Shown one piece after another: positions 45,553-54,928 of a stretch of DNA of 64,000 bases (position 1 is the first letter of the stretch; each line of letters begins with the position of its first letter). Origin of the DNA: Hyphomicrobiales bacterium (GTDB taxonomy: Bacteria > Pseudomonadota > Alphaproteobacteria > Rhizobiales > Xanthobacteraceae). The translations under genes and the position numbers were made by a program. Below the pieces are notes generated by a model that did no database searches, had not been told where the DNA came from, and was given only the letters and a program-made list of their open reading frames with translations. Location of the stretch: positions 186,001 through 250,000 of the forward strand of contig JAFKKN010000005.1 in NCBI GenBank assembly GCA_017305535.1. The letters are read 5' to 3'.

Positions 45553-45858
45553 TCAGGTGACGCCGAGTTGTGCGGCGGCGGCGTTCATGACTTTTGCCAG
45601 ATCAATGTCGCGCACCGTGATGCCGCCGGCATCGTGGGTCGCAAGAACCACCTCCACCGTCTTGTAGACGTTGCGCCATTCCGGGTGGTGGTCGGCCTTC
45701 TCGGCGGCGAGCGCCACCCGCGCCATGAAGCCGAATGCCTCGTTGAAATCCTTGAAGACGAAAGTCCGGGCGATGGCGTCGCGGCCCTGCACTTCGGTCC
45801 AGCCCTTGAGTTCCTTTAGCGCGCTCGCCCGCGCCTCCGTCGATAGCCGTTCCACCAT
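45553..45858 (-). CDS. Pterin-4a-carbinolamine dehydratase
   Basis: A 101-aa PCD/PhhB protein. The active-site signature is [18 protein letters not shown], preceded by [19 protein letters not shown]. It dehydrates 4a-hydroxytetrahydropterin for recycling after aromatic amino-acid hydroxylation; no hydroxylase gene is in the window. Two ATGs lie close together: GGAGG is only 1 base before the one at 45864 but 7 bases before the one at 45858, so the latter is chosen. Confidence 0.93.
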   Translation of the reverse strand: MVERLSTEARASALKELKGWTEVQGRDAIARTFVFKDFNEAFGFMARVALAAEKADHHPEWRNVYKTVEVVLATHDAGGITVRDIDLAKVMNAAAAQLGVT

Positions 45859-46024
45859 GACCATACCTCCACGCTGGTGACCTGAGTTGATGGGCGTCTT
45901 CACGCGAACTTTATTCTAACACCGAAACGGTCGGTATCGATCCGTGCCACAATATTGAACCAAAGCCGTTCCAAGCCTTTGGTGGCGAGGTTCGCCATGG
46001 ACCGCTCGATTTGCCAACCTCTGT

Positions 46025-47515
46025 TTGCCAAACTTTCACGGGGAGACGACTGTTGACACGATCGGGTCGCCGACATTGAGCGCCGCACAGGAGAGCGCAC
46101 CTGCGCCGTTGTCGCCGCGCTCCGCCAAGCGCAAGGTCATGCTGATCACGCTGGCGGGCACCCTCGCGCTGATCGGACTGGTGGCCGGCGCCTATTACTT
46201 CGCGATGCGCCCGGTGACGCTGCGGATTGCGGTCGGCCCAACCAACAGCGACGACGTCAAGGTGATCCAGACCATGGCGCAGGCATTCGCGCGCCAGCAC
46301 GAATCGGTCCGGCTGCGTCCGGTGCTTACCGATAATGTTAACGCCAGCGCCACGGCGATCAAGGACGGCGCGGCGGATCTCGCGGTTGTGCGCGGCGATC
46401 TCGATATTCCCAAGAATGCGCAGGCGGTGGCGACGCTGCGCAAGAATGTGGCGATGCTGCTGGTGCCGTCGCAGCCTGCGGCAGACCCGGCCGCGCAGAA
46501 CGGTGACGCGAAAATCACCAGCATCCCGCAACTCGCCGGTCGTCGCATCGGCGTGATCGGGCGGACGCAGGCGAACGTGAAGCTGCTCGAGGTTATCCTG
46601 CGGCAATACGGCATCGAGCCCGACAAGGTCACGGTGGTCCAGTTCGCGCCGCCGGAAATCTCCGACGCCATCCGAAACCACAAAGCCGATGCCTATCTGG
46701 CGGCGGGTCCAATCGGCGGCCGGCTGATTTCGGAAACCATCGCGGCGGCATTGCGCGATGCCGGCTCACCGATATTCCTGCCGATCGATGCCGCCGATGC
46801 CATCGCGCAAAACTATCCGGTTTACGAGACGGCGGAAATTCCCGCCGGCGTTTTCGGCGGCTCGCCGGCACGCCCTCAGAGTGAAATCAAGACTATCAGC
46901 TTCGCCCATCACATCGTGGCGCGCGACAGTCTCTCCGAGGTCACGGTGGCGAACCTGACGCGGCAGATCTTCGCGATCCGGCAGGAGGTGGCGACCGATT
47001 TCCCGCTCGCGGCGAAGATTGAAACGCCCGATACTGACAAGGATGCCGTGTTGCCTGCGCATCCTGGAGCCGCCGCCTATGTCGACGGCGAGGAAAAATC
47101 TTTCCTCGACCGCTACAGCGATTACATCTGGTGGGGCCTGATGGGGCTTTCGGCGCTGGGTTCGCTCGGTGCGTGGTTCGCGAGTTACTTCCGACGCGAC
47201 GAGCGCACCAGCAATACTTCGCAGCGCGGGCGGCTGCTCGACATGCTGGCGCTGGCGCGGCGCAGCGAGTCCATCGAGGAACTCGACCGCATGCAGACGG
47301 AAGCTGACGATATCATGCGCAGCACCCTCGACTGCTTCGAGCGTGGCGGCATCGAGGAGGGATCGCTTACCGCGTTTCAGATCGCGCTGGAGCAGTTCCA
47401 CAACGCGGTGGCGGATCGCAAGGCGTGGCTGGCGACGCGGCCGCCGGATACGCCCGGGGATTCCTCCAAGGATGCCGTTGCGGCGCCCGTGCAGCTGGTC
47501 GCCAGTTCATCGTAG
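46025..47515 (+). CDS. TAXI-family TRAP-type solute-binding protein, membrane-anchored
   Basis: Up to 496 aa. An N-terminal membrane helix (about residues 37-60) precedes a TAXI-type periplasmic binding domain with RIAVGPTNSDDVKVIQTMA, GAADLAVVRGDLDIP and RRIGVIGRTQANVKLL. A second helix (about 360-382, WWGLMGLSALGSLGAWFASYF) is followed by a cytoplasmic tail of about 110 residues, unusual for a binding protein. No TRAP permease genes (dctQ/dctM fusion) adjoin. The frame begins with TTG at 46025 and no ATG lies before the first helix except at its edge (46139), so the start is uncertain. Confidence 0.8.
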   Translation: MPNFHGETTVDTIGSPTLSAAQESAPAPLSPRSAKRKVMLITLAGTLALIGLVAGAYYFAMRPVTLRIAVGPTNSDDVKVIQTMAQAFARQHESVRLRPVLTDNVNASATAIKDGAADLAVVRGDLDIPKNAQAVATLRKNVAMLLVPSQPAADPAAQNGDAKITSIPQLAGRRIGVIGRTQANVKLLEVILRQYGIEPDKVTVVQFAPPEISDAIRNHKADAYLAAGPIGGRLISETIAAALRDAGSPIFLPIDAADAIAQNYPVYETAEIPAGVFGGSPARPQSEIKTISFAHHIVARDSLSEVTVANLTRQIFAIRQEVATDFPLAAKIETPDTDKDAVLPAHPGAAAYVDGEEKSFLDRYSDYIWWGLMGLSALGSLGAWFASYFRRDERTSNTSQRGRLLDMLALARRSESIEELDRMQTEADDIMRSTLDCFERGGIEEGSLTAFQIALEQFHNAVADRKAWLATRPPDTPGDSSKDAVAAPVQLVASSS

Positions 47516-47600
47516 TCAATCTGTCACGCAAACGTCCCGCGGCTGTCAGAGACCCGCTGCATAGAGGTTGCCTCCCTTAAACGATTCCAAGGAGGCACCG

Positions 47601-49160
47601 ATGACGCTTCGCCTGTCCCGCCGCCGTTTTCTCACCACCGCGACTGCGACCGGTATCGGTCTGGCCGGCAACATCGCGATGCCATATCTCAGCCGCGCGG
47701 CGGACCGCCCACTGATCGGTCATGGCGTGCAGTCCGGCGATGTTGGCATCGACGGCGGCGTGATCTGGTCGCGTACAGATCGCCCCTCGCAGATGCTGGT
47801 TGAAGTTTCCACCACGGAATCGTTTCGCAATGCCCGGGCATTGCCGCCGATCGCGGCGTTGCCGGAAACCGATTTCACCGCGAAATTGCTGGTCGACAAT
47901 CTGCCGTCGGATCAGGATATTTTCTACCGCGTCAAATTTCGCGATCTCTCGCATTCGAGTGTCGAGAGCGAGCCGGTGGTCGGTCGTTTCCGCACCGCGC
48001 CGGCGGGACGTCGCGACGTTAGCTTTGTCTGGGGCGGTGACGTTGCGGGGCAGGGCTGGGGCATCAATCCCGATGATGGCGGCATGTTCACTTTCGCCAC
48101 CATGCGCAAGTACAAGCCGGATTTCCTGCTGCATTCCGGCGATACGATTTACGCTGACGGGCCGATTGTCAGCGAAGTGAAATTGCCGGACGGCAAGGTA
48201 TGGAAGAATATCGTCGTCGAGGAGAAGGCCAAGGTCGCGGAAACGCTCGCCGAGTTTCGTGCCGCGCACAAATATAATCTGCTCGATGAGCACGTCCGTG
48301 CCTTCAACGCCGAAGTGCCGATCTTCGTGCAGTGGGACGATCACGAGATCACCAACAACTGGTCGCTATCGAAGGAATTGCCGGCGGCCTACAAGGTTCG
48401 CGATATTTCGCTACTGGCGGCGCGTGGGGCGCGGGCGTTTCACGAGATGTATCCGATCCGCGAAAGCATTCAGGAGCCGAGTCGGGTCTATCGCACCATT
48501 CACTACGGGCCGCATCTCGACGTCTTCATGCTCGACGAGCGCAGCTATCGCGGGCCGAACGGTCCCAATCTGCAAACCGAGTATGGACCCGACAGTTACT
48601 TCATCGGTCCGGATCAACTGGCGTGGTTGAAGCGCGAACTGCTGAATTCCAAGGCGACGTGGAAAGTGATCGCGTCCGACATGCCGATCAGCCTCATCGT
48701 CTATGATGACGCGCCGAACAAGCGCGGTTCCGAAGCCGTCGCGCAAGGCGACGGCCCGGCGCGCGGCCGCGAACTCGAGATCGCCGATCTGCTGCGCTTC
48801 ATCAAGACTTCCGGAATCATCAATACCGTGTGGCTGACGGCGGACGTCCACTACGCGGCGGCGCACTTCTATAATCCGGACAAGGCGCAGTTTCAGGATT
48901 TCGATCCGTTCTGGGAGTTCGTGTCCGGGCCGCTGCATGCCGGCACCTTCGGTCCCGCCGATCTCGACAATACGTTCGGTCCTGAAGTGCGTTTCGTGAA
49001 GGCGCCCGGCGCCGACCGGCAGAACCTGCCGCCGACCGAGGGCATGCAGTTCTTCGGCCACGTTCACATCGAGGGTACGTCCGGGCAGATGACCGTCAGC
49101 CTGCGTGACCGCGCTGATGCGCTGTTGTGGTCGACCAAGCTCGATCCCAGGATGGGATGA
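47601..49160 (+). CDS. PhoD-family alkaline phosphatase (Tat substrate)
   Basis: A 519-aa secreted phosphodiesterase/phosphatase. The signal RLSRRRFLTTATATGIGLAG is a twin-arginine signal (SRRRFL). PhoD motifs are RFRTAPAG, SFVWGGDVAGQGWG, HSGDTIYADGP, FVQWDDHEITNNW and MLDERSYRGPNG, with late metal-site residues in WLTADVHYAAAHFY. PhoD uses Fe3+/Ca2+ to release phosphate from esters. AAGGAGG lies 6 bases before the ATG at 47601. No pho-box could be confidently read upstream. Confidence 0.93.
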   Translation: MTLRLSRRRFLTTATATGIGLAGNIAMPYLSRAADRPLIGHGVQSGDVGIDGGVIWSRTDRPSQMLVEVSTTESFRNARALPPIAALPETDFTAKLLVDNLPSDQDIFYRVKFRDLSHSSVESEPVVGRFRTAPAGRRDVSFVWGGDVAGQGWGINPDDGGMFTFATMRKYKPDFLLHSGDTIYADGPIVSEVKLPDGKVWKNIVVEEKAKVAETLAEFRAAHKYNLLDEHVRAFNAEVPIFVQWDDHEITNNWSLSKELPAAYKVRDISLLAARGARAFHEMYPIRESIQEPSRVYRTIHYGPHLDVFMLDERSYRGPNGPNLQTEYGPDSYFIGPDQLAWLKRELLNSKATWKVIASDMPISLIVYDDAPNKRGSEAVAQGDGPARGRELEIADLLRFIKTSGIINTVWLTADVHYAAAHFYNPDKAQFQDFDPFWEFVSGPLHAGTFGPADLDNTFGPEVRFVKAPGADRQNLPPTEGMQFFGHVHIEGTSGQMTVSLRDRADALLWSTKLDPRMG

Positions 49161-49190
49161 CGTCCGCGTGTCGCGTTGCGCCCGGGCCGG

Positions 49191-49550
49191 TCATTCGGCC
49201 GGCTCGGGGCTACCGCGTAATGCGGCCTCCAGCTCTTCGCGCAGGCACGGCTTGCTCAGCACCGGCTTGCCGGCGAACCGGCTCGCCAGGGCGACATCGG
49301 CGCGATAGCCGGTGACGAAGGCATACGGAATTCTCAGCGCATCCAATCGGTCGGCCACCTCGAAGCTGGTTTCGTCGCCGAGACCGACATCGAGCAGCGC
49401 GAAATCCGGCGCGCGTTCCGCGATCATCGCCAGCGCATCGGCGGCATGGATGGCTGTCCGCACCTGTCGAACCCCCAATTCCATGATCGTCGCTTCGAAA
49501 TCGATGGCGATGATGGCGTCGTCTTCGACAATCAGCACGTCATTCGGCAT
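49191..49550 (-). CDS. Single-domain response regulator
   Basis: A 119-aa receiver domain with no output domain. The acidic pair is in IVEDDAIIAID, the phospho-acceptor Asp in FALLDVGLGDE (about residue 54), the Thr in AFVTGYRAD, and the Lys in VLSKPC. It presumably relays or quenches phosphate from a histidine kinase encoded elsewhere. It is divergent from the Crp/Fnr gene across 234 bp with an inverted repeat between them. Confidence 0.92.
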   Translation of the reverse strand: MPNDVLIVEDDAIIAIDFEATIMELGVRQVRTAIHAADALAMIAERAPDFALLDVGLGDETSFEVADRLDALRIPYAFVTGYRADVALASRFAGKPVLSKPCLREELEAALRGSPEPAE

Positions 49551-49667
49551 GGCGAAGGGAACTCTCGTGACGAAAGAACATCAGCCGGGCAACGGCACGG
49601 CATCGAGTGAGTTTTTGAAAGCAAAGGGATGGTGCGGCGTGCCGAAGATGCCTCGCAAGCGCAAATC

Positions 49668-49685
49668 CGGTTCCGTATGGAACCG
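49668..49685. promoter_or_regulatory. Inverted repeat between the response regulator and Crp/Fnr genes
   Basis: CGGTTCC-GTAT-GGAACCG, a perfect 7-4-7 inverted repeat about 100 bp upstream of the Crp/Fnr start and 118 bp upstream of the response regulator start. It could bind the product of the adjacent regulator gene. The sequence does not resemble the TTGAT-type FNR site. Confidence 0.45.
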
Positions 49686-49784
49686 ACCATAATCCCCAGC
49701 GGCTGTCTGTTCACTTGTGCACACAATAGGCGGTGCTTTTCACCTACATTGGGCTTCGACCTTGAGACCCAATGAGGAACGCGA

Positions 49785-50549
49785 ATGTATCAACGGCGCA
49801 CCATGGTGGAACGGGGAACGGATCGACCTCACAACAACCTTCTTCGCAAACTGAACGACCGCGACTACGCGCTGATCGTCGCGCACATCGAGATGGGTAA
49901 CGCTGCGCCCGGATATCTGCTCTACAATCAGGGCGATAACGTCGAGACCATTTATTTTCCCTGTGACGCTAGTCTCGCCTCGTTTCTCATCACCACCGAG
50001 GACGGCCGGGACGTTGAGACGATCCTGGTGGGACGCGAAGGGGCGGTCGGCGGTGTCGTCAGCCAGGGAGACCTTCCGGCCTATTCCCGGATCACCGTGA
50101 AGTTCGGCGGTCCGTTCGCGCGGCTCCGGGTCGCGGCGCTGGAAGCAGCAAAGCTCGAGTCGTCCAGCTTGCGCAACATTTTCGCGCGCTACGCGGATTG
50201 CATGCTGGCGCAGGTGTTTCAGTCCATCGCATGCAATGCGGTGCACACCATTGAGCAGCGGGCGGCCAAATGGATCGTTTCCGCGATGGAGCGCACCGAC
50301 AGCGATCTGCTTCCGCTGACGCACGAGCAGTTGGCCACAATGCTCGGCGTCGGCCGCAGCTACGCAAGCCGTGTGATTCAGAGTTTCAAGACGGATGGGA
50401 TTCTCGAAACCCGGCGTGGTTCCTTGCTTGTTCGCGATCGTGCCGCCCTCGTGGCGCGAGCCTGTCCTTGTAACCAGTCGGTCAAGGCGCACTTCGAGGA
50501 GGTGCTGAGCGGCGCATATCCGGATTCCGCCGAAGTCGAGTCGGCGTGA
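49785..50549 (+). CDS. Crp/Fnr-family transcriptional regulator
   Basis: A 254-aa protein. The N-terminal cyclic-nucleotide-like beta-barrel includes GYLLYNQGDNVETIYFP and VGREGAVGG. A connecting helix (AVHTIEQRAAKWIVSAMER) leads to the HTH_Crp winged helix LTHEQLATMLGVGRSYASRV and LETRRGSLLV. N-terminal FNR cysteines are absent, so it is not an FNR-type oxygen sensor; the residues needed for cAMP binding are not obvious. A Cys-x-Cys near the C-terminus (ACPCNQ) is notable. It may regulate the divergent response regulator gene. Confidence 0.92.
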   Translation: MYQRRTMVERGTDRPHNNLLRKLNDRDYALIVAHIEMGNAAPGYLLYNQGDNVETIYFPCDASLASFLITTEDGRDVETILVGREGAVGGVVSQGDLPAYSRITVKFGGPFARLRVAALEAAKLESSSLRNIFARYADCMLAQVFQSIACNAVHTIEQRAAKWIVSAMERTDSDLLPLTHEQLATMLGVGRSYASRVIQSFKTDGILETRRGSLLVRDRAALVARACPCNQSVKAHFEEVLSGAYPDSAEVESA

Positions 50550-50603
50550 TCCCGGTTGCCGGCCGCCGCCCAAGGCTCAGGGCTTCGCATCGCATGAAAT
50601 AAT

Positions 50604-50622
50604 CGCCAAAGGCGTTGTTTTT
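50604..50622 (+). terminator. Short hairpin with T tract after the Crp/Fnr gene
   Basis: Stem CGCC/GGCG with loop AAA, followed by TTGTTTTT. The stem is only 4 bp, so it would be a weak terminator. Confidence 0.35.
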
Positions 50623-50656
50623 AGTCGCATATGGGAATATATTGCACCGCAGCGCA

Positions 50657-50695
50657 GGGTGCCCGGTTCAATTCAGAGCCGGGCACCCGCTTTTT
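50657..50695 (+). terminator. Strong intrinsic terminator
   Basis: Stem GGGTGCCCGG with CCGGGCACCC (10 bp), loop about 13 bases, then GC and five Ts. It lies 108 bp after the Crp/Fnr stop codon and could end that transcript or a short independent RNA. Confidence 0.8.
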
Positions 50696-50981
50696 AACCA
50701 TGTCCTTGCCTATCGGTTCGGAACGATTCGGCGCACCAGCCGTTCGTGGGATCGCTTACGGCGAACATCGATCCCCGCCAGCGGGCATGCCCCGGGGGAC
50801 GCAGGAAACGGGCCTTATCCATGACCTGGCCAAGCCAGACCGGATACTGATCGAGCCTCCGCCGGCATGTGCCGGACGGCGCGTCGCCATGCGCCATTCT
50901 GTCTTTCAAACCCCATGTCCCGCATTCCGGCGCTGAACGCAGCGCCGGCCACGGCCATTGAGAACCTGAAGAAGCAATCCC

Positions 50982-52802
50982 ATGAACCTCCGCAACATTG
51001 CCATCATCGCTCACGTCGACCATGGCAAGACCACCCTCGTTGACAAGTTGCTGCAACAGTCCGGCACCTACCGCGACAACCAGCGGCAGGTCGAACGCGC
51101 CATGGACTCCAACGATATCGAGCGCGAGCGCGGCATCACCATTCTCGCCAAGTGCACCTCGGTGCATTGGGGCGACACCCAGATCAATATCGTTGACACC
51201 CCCGGCCACGCCGATTTCGGCGGAGAGGTCGAGCGCATCCTGTCGATGGTCGACGGCGTCATCGTGCTGGTCGACGCTGCCGAAGGCCCGATGCCGCAGA
51301 CCAAATTCGTGGTCGGCAAGGCGCTGAAGCTCGGCCTCAAGCCGGTCGTCGCCATCAACAAGGTCGATCGCCCGGATGCGCGCGTCACCGAAGTGCTCAA
51401 CGAGGTGTTCGATCTGTTCGCCGCGCTCGATGCCACCGACGAGCAACTCGATTTCCCGATTCTCTACGGGTCGGGCAAACACGGTTGGATGGGAACGACC
51501 CCCGAGGACAACGGCAATGGCATGACGCCGCTGTTCGATTTGGTGCTCAAGCATGTCGCCCCGCCGGTGGTCGAGGAAGGCCCGTTCCGCCTGCTCGGCA
51601 CCATTCTCGAAGCCAATCCCTATCTCGGCCGCATCATCACCGGCCGTATCGCCTCGGGCACCGTGAAGCCGAACCAGTCGGTGAAGGTGCTGTCGCGCGA
51701 CGGCAAAACGGTGGAGACCGGCCGCATTTCGAAGATTCTCGCGTTTCGCGGCCTGGAGCGCGTGCCGCTGGACATCGCCGAAGCCGGCGACATCGTCGCC
51801 ATTGCCGGCCTGACCAAGGGCACCGTGGCCGACACCTTCTGCGATCCGACCGTCGAGACGCCGATTCAGGCGCAAGCGATCGATCCGCCGACGGTGTCGA
51901 TGTCGTTCATCGTCAACAACTCGCCGCTCGCCGGTACCGAAGGCGACAAGGTGACGAGCCGCATGATCCGCGATCGACTGTTGCGCGAAGCCGAGGGCAA
52001 CGTCGCGCTGCGTGTGGTCGAGGCCAGCGACAAGGATTCGATGGAAGTGTCCGGCCGCGGCGAATTACAGCTTGCGATCCTGATAGAGAATATGCGCCGC
52101 GAAGGGTTCGAACTATCGGTATCGCGTCCGCGCGTGGTGCTGACCAAGGACGACAGCGGCCAGTTGCTGGAGCCGATCGAGGAAGTCGTCATCGACGTCG
52201 ACGAGGAGTTCTCCGGCGTCGTCGTGCAGAAGATGAGCGAGCGCAAGGCCGAGATGATCGAGATGCGGCCGTCCGGCGGCAATCGCCTGCGGCTGGTGTT
52301 CTACGCGCCGACCCGTGGCCTGATCGGCTATCAGGGCGAGCTGATGACCGACACCAAGGGCACCGCGATCATGAACCGCCTGTTCCACGATTACTTGCCG
52401 TTCAAGGGCGAGATCGCGGGACGCCGCAACGGCGTGCTGATTTCCAACGATCAGGGCGAGGCCGTTGCCTATGCGATGTTCAAGCTGGAAGATCGCGGCC
52501 CGATGATGATCGAGCCCGGCTGGAAAGTGTACAAGGGCATGATTGTCGGCGAGCACACCCGCGACAACGATCTCGAGATCAACGTGCTCAAGGGCAAGCA
52601 GCTCACCAACATCCGCACCACCTCGAAGGATGAAGCGGTGCGCCTGACGCCGCCGATCCGCATGACGCTGGAAAAGGCGCTGGCCTACATCGAGGACGAC
52701 GAACTGGTGGAGATCACACCGAAGTCGATCCGCCTGCGCAAGAAGCATCTCGATCCGAACGAGCGCAAGCGCGCGGAGAAGGCCAAGGACATGGTGGCGT
52801 AA
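50982..52802 (+). CDS. typA: Ribosome-associated GTPase TypA/BipA
   Basis: A 606-aa translational GTPase that aids 50S assembly and stress adaptation. G motifs are [10 protein letters not shown] (G1), RGITI (G2), [14 protein letters not shown] (G3) and NKVDRPDAR (G4). [20 protein letters not shown] and the C-terminal [14 protein letters not shown] are characteristic of BipA over EF-G or LepA. Length is normal. The AAGAAG ribosome site precedes the ATG at 50982. Confidence 0.98.
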   Translation: MNLRNIAIIAHVDHGKTTLVDKLLQQSGTYRDNQRQVERAMDSNDIERERGITILAKCTSVHWGDTQINIVDTPGHADFGGEVERILSMVDGVIVLVDAAEGPMPQTKFVVGKALKLGLKPVVAINKVDRPDARVTEVLNEVFDLFAALDATDEQLDFPILYGSGKHGWMGTTPEDNGNGMTPLFDLVLKHVAPPVVEEGPFRLLGTILEANPYLGRIITGRIASGTVKPNQSVKVLSRDGKTVETGRISKILAFRGLERVPLDIAEAGDIVAIAGLTKGTVADTFCDPTVETPIQAQAIDPPTVSMSFIVNNSPLAGTEGDKVTSRMIRDRLLREAEGNVALRVVEASDKDSMEVSGRGELQLAILIENMRREGFELSVSRPRVVLTKDDSGQLLEPIEEVVIDVDEEFSGVVVQKMSERKAEMIEMRPSGGNRLRLVFYAPTRGLIGYQGELMTDTKGTAIMNRLFHDYLPFKGEIAGRRNGVLISNDQGEAVAYAMFKLEDRGPMMIEPGWKVYKGMIVGEHTRDNDLEINVLKGKQLTNIRTTSKDEAVRLTPPIRMTLEKALAYIEDDELVEITPKSIRLRKKHLDPNERKRAEKAKDMVA

Positions 52803-52841
52803 CGCCGTCCCTCCCTTCATACAAAACACAAACGGAAATTT

Positions 52842-52925
52842 GTCATGGCCGGGCTTGTCCCGGCCATCCACGTCTTTAAATCCGCTCTATAGTCGAAGAC
52901 GTGGATGCCCGGTACCGCTGACGAC
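52842..52925. repeat. Family A palindromic element, right arm decayed
   Basis: The left hairpin GTCATGGCCGGGCTTGTCCC with GGCCATCCACGTC is intact. The matching GACGTGGATGCCCGG is present, but the right arm degrades to TACCGCTGACGAC. It lies between typA and the flavoprotein gene. Confidence 0.75.
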
Positions 52926-52975
52926 TCAACATAGTCTGCGATAGCTGTGATCGGGCATGATTGCGGCAGGTGTTA

Positions 52976-54211
52976 ATGTCATTTCCTTCCGAAGTAGATG
53001 TCGCGATCATTGGCGCTGGTGCCGCCGGACTCGGCGCGGCCCATGCGCTGAAAGACTCTGATCTTTCAGTCGTCGTCTTGGAAGCGCGTGATCGTCTGGG
53101 CGGGCGCAGCCAGAGTGTCCTTGCGGCGCCGGATGTGGTGTTCGATGTCGGCTGCGGTTGGCTGCACTCCGCCGACAAGAACTCGTTCGTCGCTATCGCC
53201 GAAAAACTCGGCCTCGAAATCGACCGCAACCGCCCGCCGTGGCGCGAGCAATCGTCGCACCCGGCCTTTCCGCCACGGGAGCGCGCCGAATTTCTCGGTT
53301 CACTCGATGCGTTCTACGAGCGCGCCGAGGATGCCTCCGACGCGCCGCACGACAGCGTTGCCAGCGAATGGCTGGAGCCGGGCAATCGCTGGAATCCGAT
53401 GATCGATGCGATCTCGACTTACATCAACGGTTGCGAACTCGACCAGGTGTCGATCTACGACATGGACGCCTACGAGGACACCGAGATCAACTGGCGGGTG
53501 CGGCGCGGCTACGGTGCGCTGATCGCCGCCTATGGCGAGGGCCTTAACGTCGCGCTCAACACCAACGTGACGCTGATCGATCATTCCGGCGCGCGCGTGT
53601 GCGTCGAGACGTCACGCGGGACACTGAGCGCGGCGAAAGTGATTATCACGGTACCCACCAATCTGATCGCGGATGAAGCGATTCGTTTCTCGCCGGCATT
53701 GCCCGCGAAGGTCGGCGCCGCGCGAGGTCTGCCGCTCGGGCTGGCCGACAAAGTGATGCTGCGGCTCGACCAGCCGGAGGCATTGCCCGTCGATGGCAGC
53801 CTGCGCGGCGCATTGATGCGGACCGCGATGGGAACCTATCACACCCGACCGTTCGGCCAGCCGTGCATCGAGGGCTTCTTCGGCGGTCGATTCGCGCAAG
53901 AACTGGAAGATGCCGGCGAGGGCGCACTGGCGGCGCAGAGCATCGACGAAATCGTGTCCATGCTGGGTTCGGATTTTCGCCGCAGACTGACGCCGTTGGC
54001 GTCGTCACGCTGGGCGCACGATCCGTTCGCGCGGGGATCCTATTCGCACGCGATGCCCGGTTGCGCCGATTGCCGCGCGGTGCTGGCCGCGCCGGTGGAG
54101 AATCGGTTGTTCTTCGCGGGCGAAGCAACGTCGCCGAATTTCTTCTCGACCGCGCATGGCGCGCGCGACAGCGGCGAACGCGCCGCGCGCGAACTGTTGG
54201 GCGGTCGATAA
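52976..54211 (+). CDS. FAD-dependent amine oxidase-like flavoprotein
   Basis: A 411-aa protein of the flavin monoamine oxidase family. The FAD motif DVAIIGAGAAGLGAAHAL starts near residue 8, followed by VVLEARDRLGGRSQSV and a substrate-domain start FDVGCGWLHSADKN. The C-terminal flavin-binding RLFFAGEATSPNFFSTAHGA is the family signature. Covalent-FAD Cys is not evident. Likely substrates are amines or amino acids, but this is not predictable. The frame opens with TTG at 52961; the ATG at 52976 with AGG upstream is preferred. Confidence 0.87.
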   Translation: MSFPSEVDVAIIGAGAAGLGAAHALKDSDLSVVVLEARDRLGGRSQSVLAAPDVVFDVGCGWLHSADKNSFVAIAEKLGLEIDRNRPPWREQSSHPAFPPRERAEFLGSLDAFYERAEDASDAPHDSVASEWLEPGNRWNPMIDAISTYINGCELDQVSIYDMDAYEDTEINWRVRRGYGALIAAYGEGLNVALNTNVTLIDHSGARVCVETSRGTLSAAKVIITVPTNLIADEAIRFSPALPAKVGAARGLPLGLADKVMLRLDQPEALPVDGSLRGALMRTAMGTYHTRPFGQPCIEGFFGGRFAQELEDAGEGALAAQSIDEIVSMLGSDFRRRLTPLASSRWAHDPFARGSYSHAMPGCADCRAVLAAPVENRLFFAGEATSPNFFSTAHGARDSGERAARELLGGR

Positions 54212-54374
54212 GACCCCATCCGCTCCCGCATTGTGCGATGCAAGGGGCCGGCGCATCCGTTGGCTGTGCCTTTTCGGTACAATGCATGTCCCACTGATGC
54301 AGGAAATCCACATATTAACCGAATATTAACGATGGAGCTTGAAGCCGGGCCGATGTCTTGCTTTGATTAGGGTC

Positions 54375-54884
54375 ATGAGCACAACCCTGATCGAGGTCCG
54401 GCCGGCCAAAACTGCGGATGCATCCGCGGTAGCGTCAACACATGACGATGCCTGGCGATCAGCCTATCAGGGCATCATCCCCGGCGCGGAGCTGGACAAG
54501 CTGATCAACCGGCGTGGCCCGCATTGGTGGCAGAGCGCAATCCGCAAGGGTAGCCGCGTCAGCGTGCTGGTGTTCGGCGACAAGGTCGCGGGCTACGCTA
54601 ACTACGGCCGCAACCGTGCGCGTAGCCTGCATTTCGAAGGCGAGATTTACGAACTCTATCTGCGGCCGGAATTCCAGGGTCTCGGATTCGGTCGTCGTCT
54701 CTTCACCGCCGCGCGTCGTGATCTGGTGCAGAGCGGGCTCAAGAGCATGGTGATCTGGGCGTTGTCCGACAACGAGCCCGCCACCGAGTTCTATCGCGCG
54801 CTCGGCGGCCGCATGGTGGCGCGCTCGTCGGAGCAGTTCGGCCCCAAGACGCTCGACAAGGTCGCGTTCGCCTGGACCAACTGA
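54375..54884 (+). CDS. GNAT-family N-acetyltransferase
   Basis: A 169-aa acetyltransferase. It begins with a Ser/Thr-x-Arg-Pro-Ala strand (IEVRPAKTADASAV), then THDDAWRSAYQGIIPG. The acetyl-CoA loop is LRPEFQGLGFGRRLF (Q/R-x-x-G-x-G/A) and the C-terminal motif is SDNEPATEFYRALGG. The acceptor is unknown. The ATG at 54375 is chosen over the upstream 54339 start because GGG lies close before it and homologues start there. Confidence 0.88.
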   Translation: MSTTLIEVRPAKTADASAVASTHDDAWRSAYQGIIPGAELDKLINRRGPHWWQSAIRKGSRVSVLVFGDKVAGYANYGRNRARSLHFEGEIYELYLRPEFQGLGFGRRLFTAARRDLVQSGLKSMVIWALSDNEPATEFYRALGGRMVARSSEQFGPKTLDKVAFAWTN

Positions 54885-54928
54885 CGGTTATATTCGCACC
54901 GTTCCGATAATCCTCAGTCTGCTCGTTT

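Larger units (their letters stand above)
50550..50981. other. 432-bp gap between the Crp/Fnr gene and typA
   Basis: It holds two hairpins with T tracts in series (50604 and 50657), then about 285 bp of leader before typA. Short frames are present, but none has a family resemblance or a good ribosome site. Confidence 0.5.

Noticed and set aside
49668-49710. Possible EcfG (general stress) promoter starting at GGAAC in the response regulator/Crp gap
   Set aside because: No CGTT lies at the required spacing on either strand, and the nearby receiver protein is not of the PhyR type.
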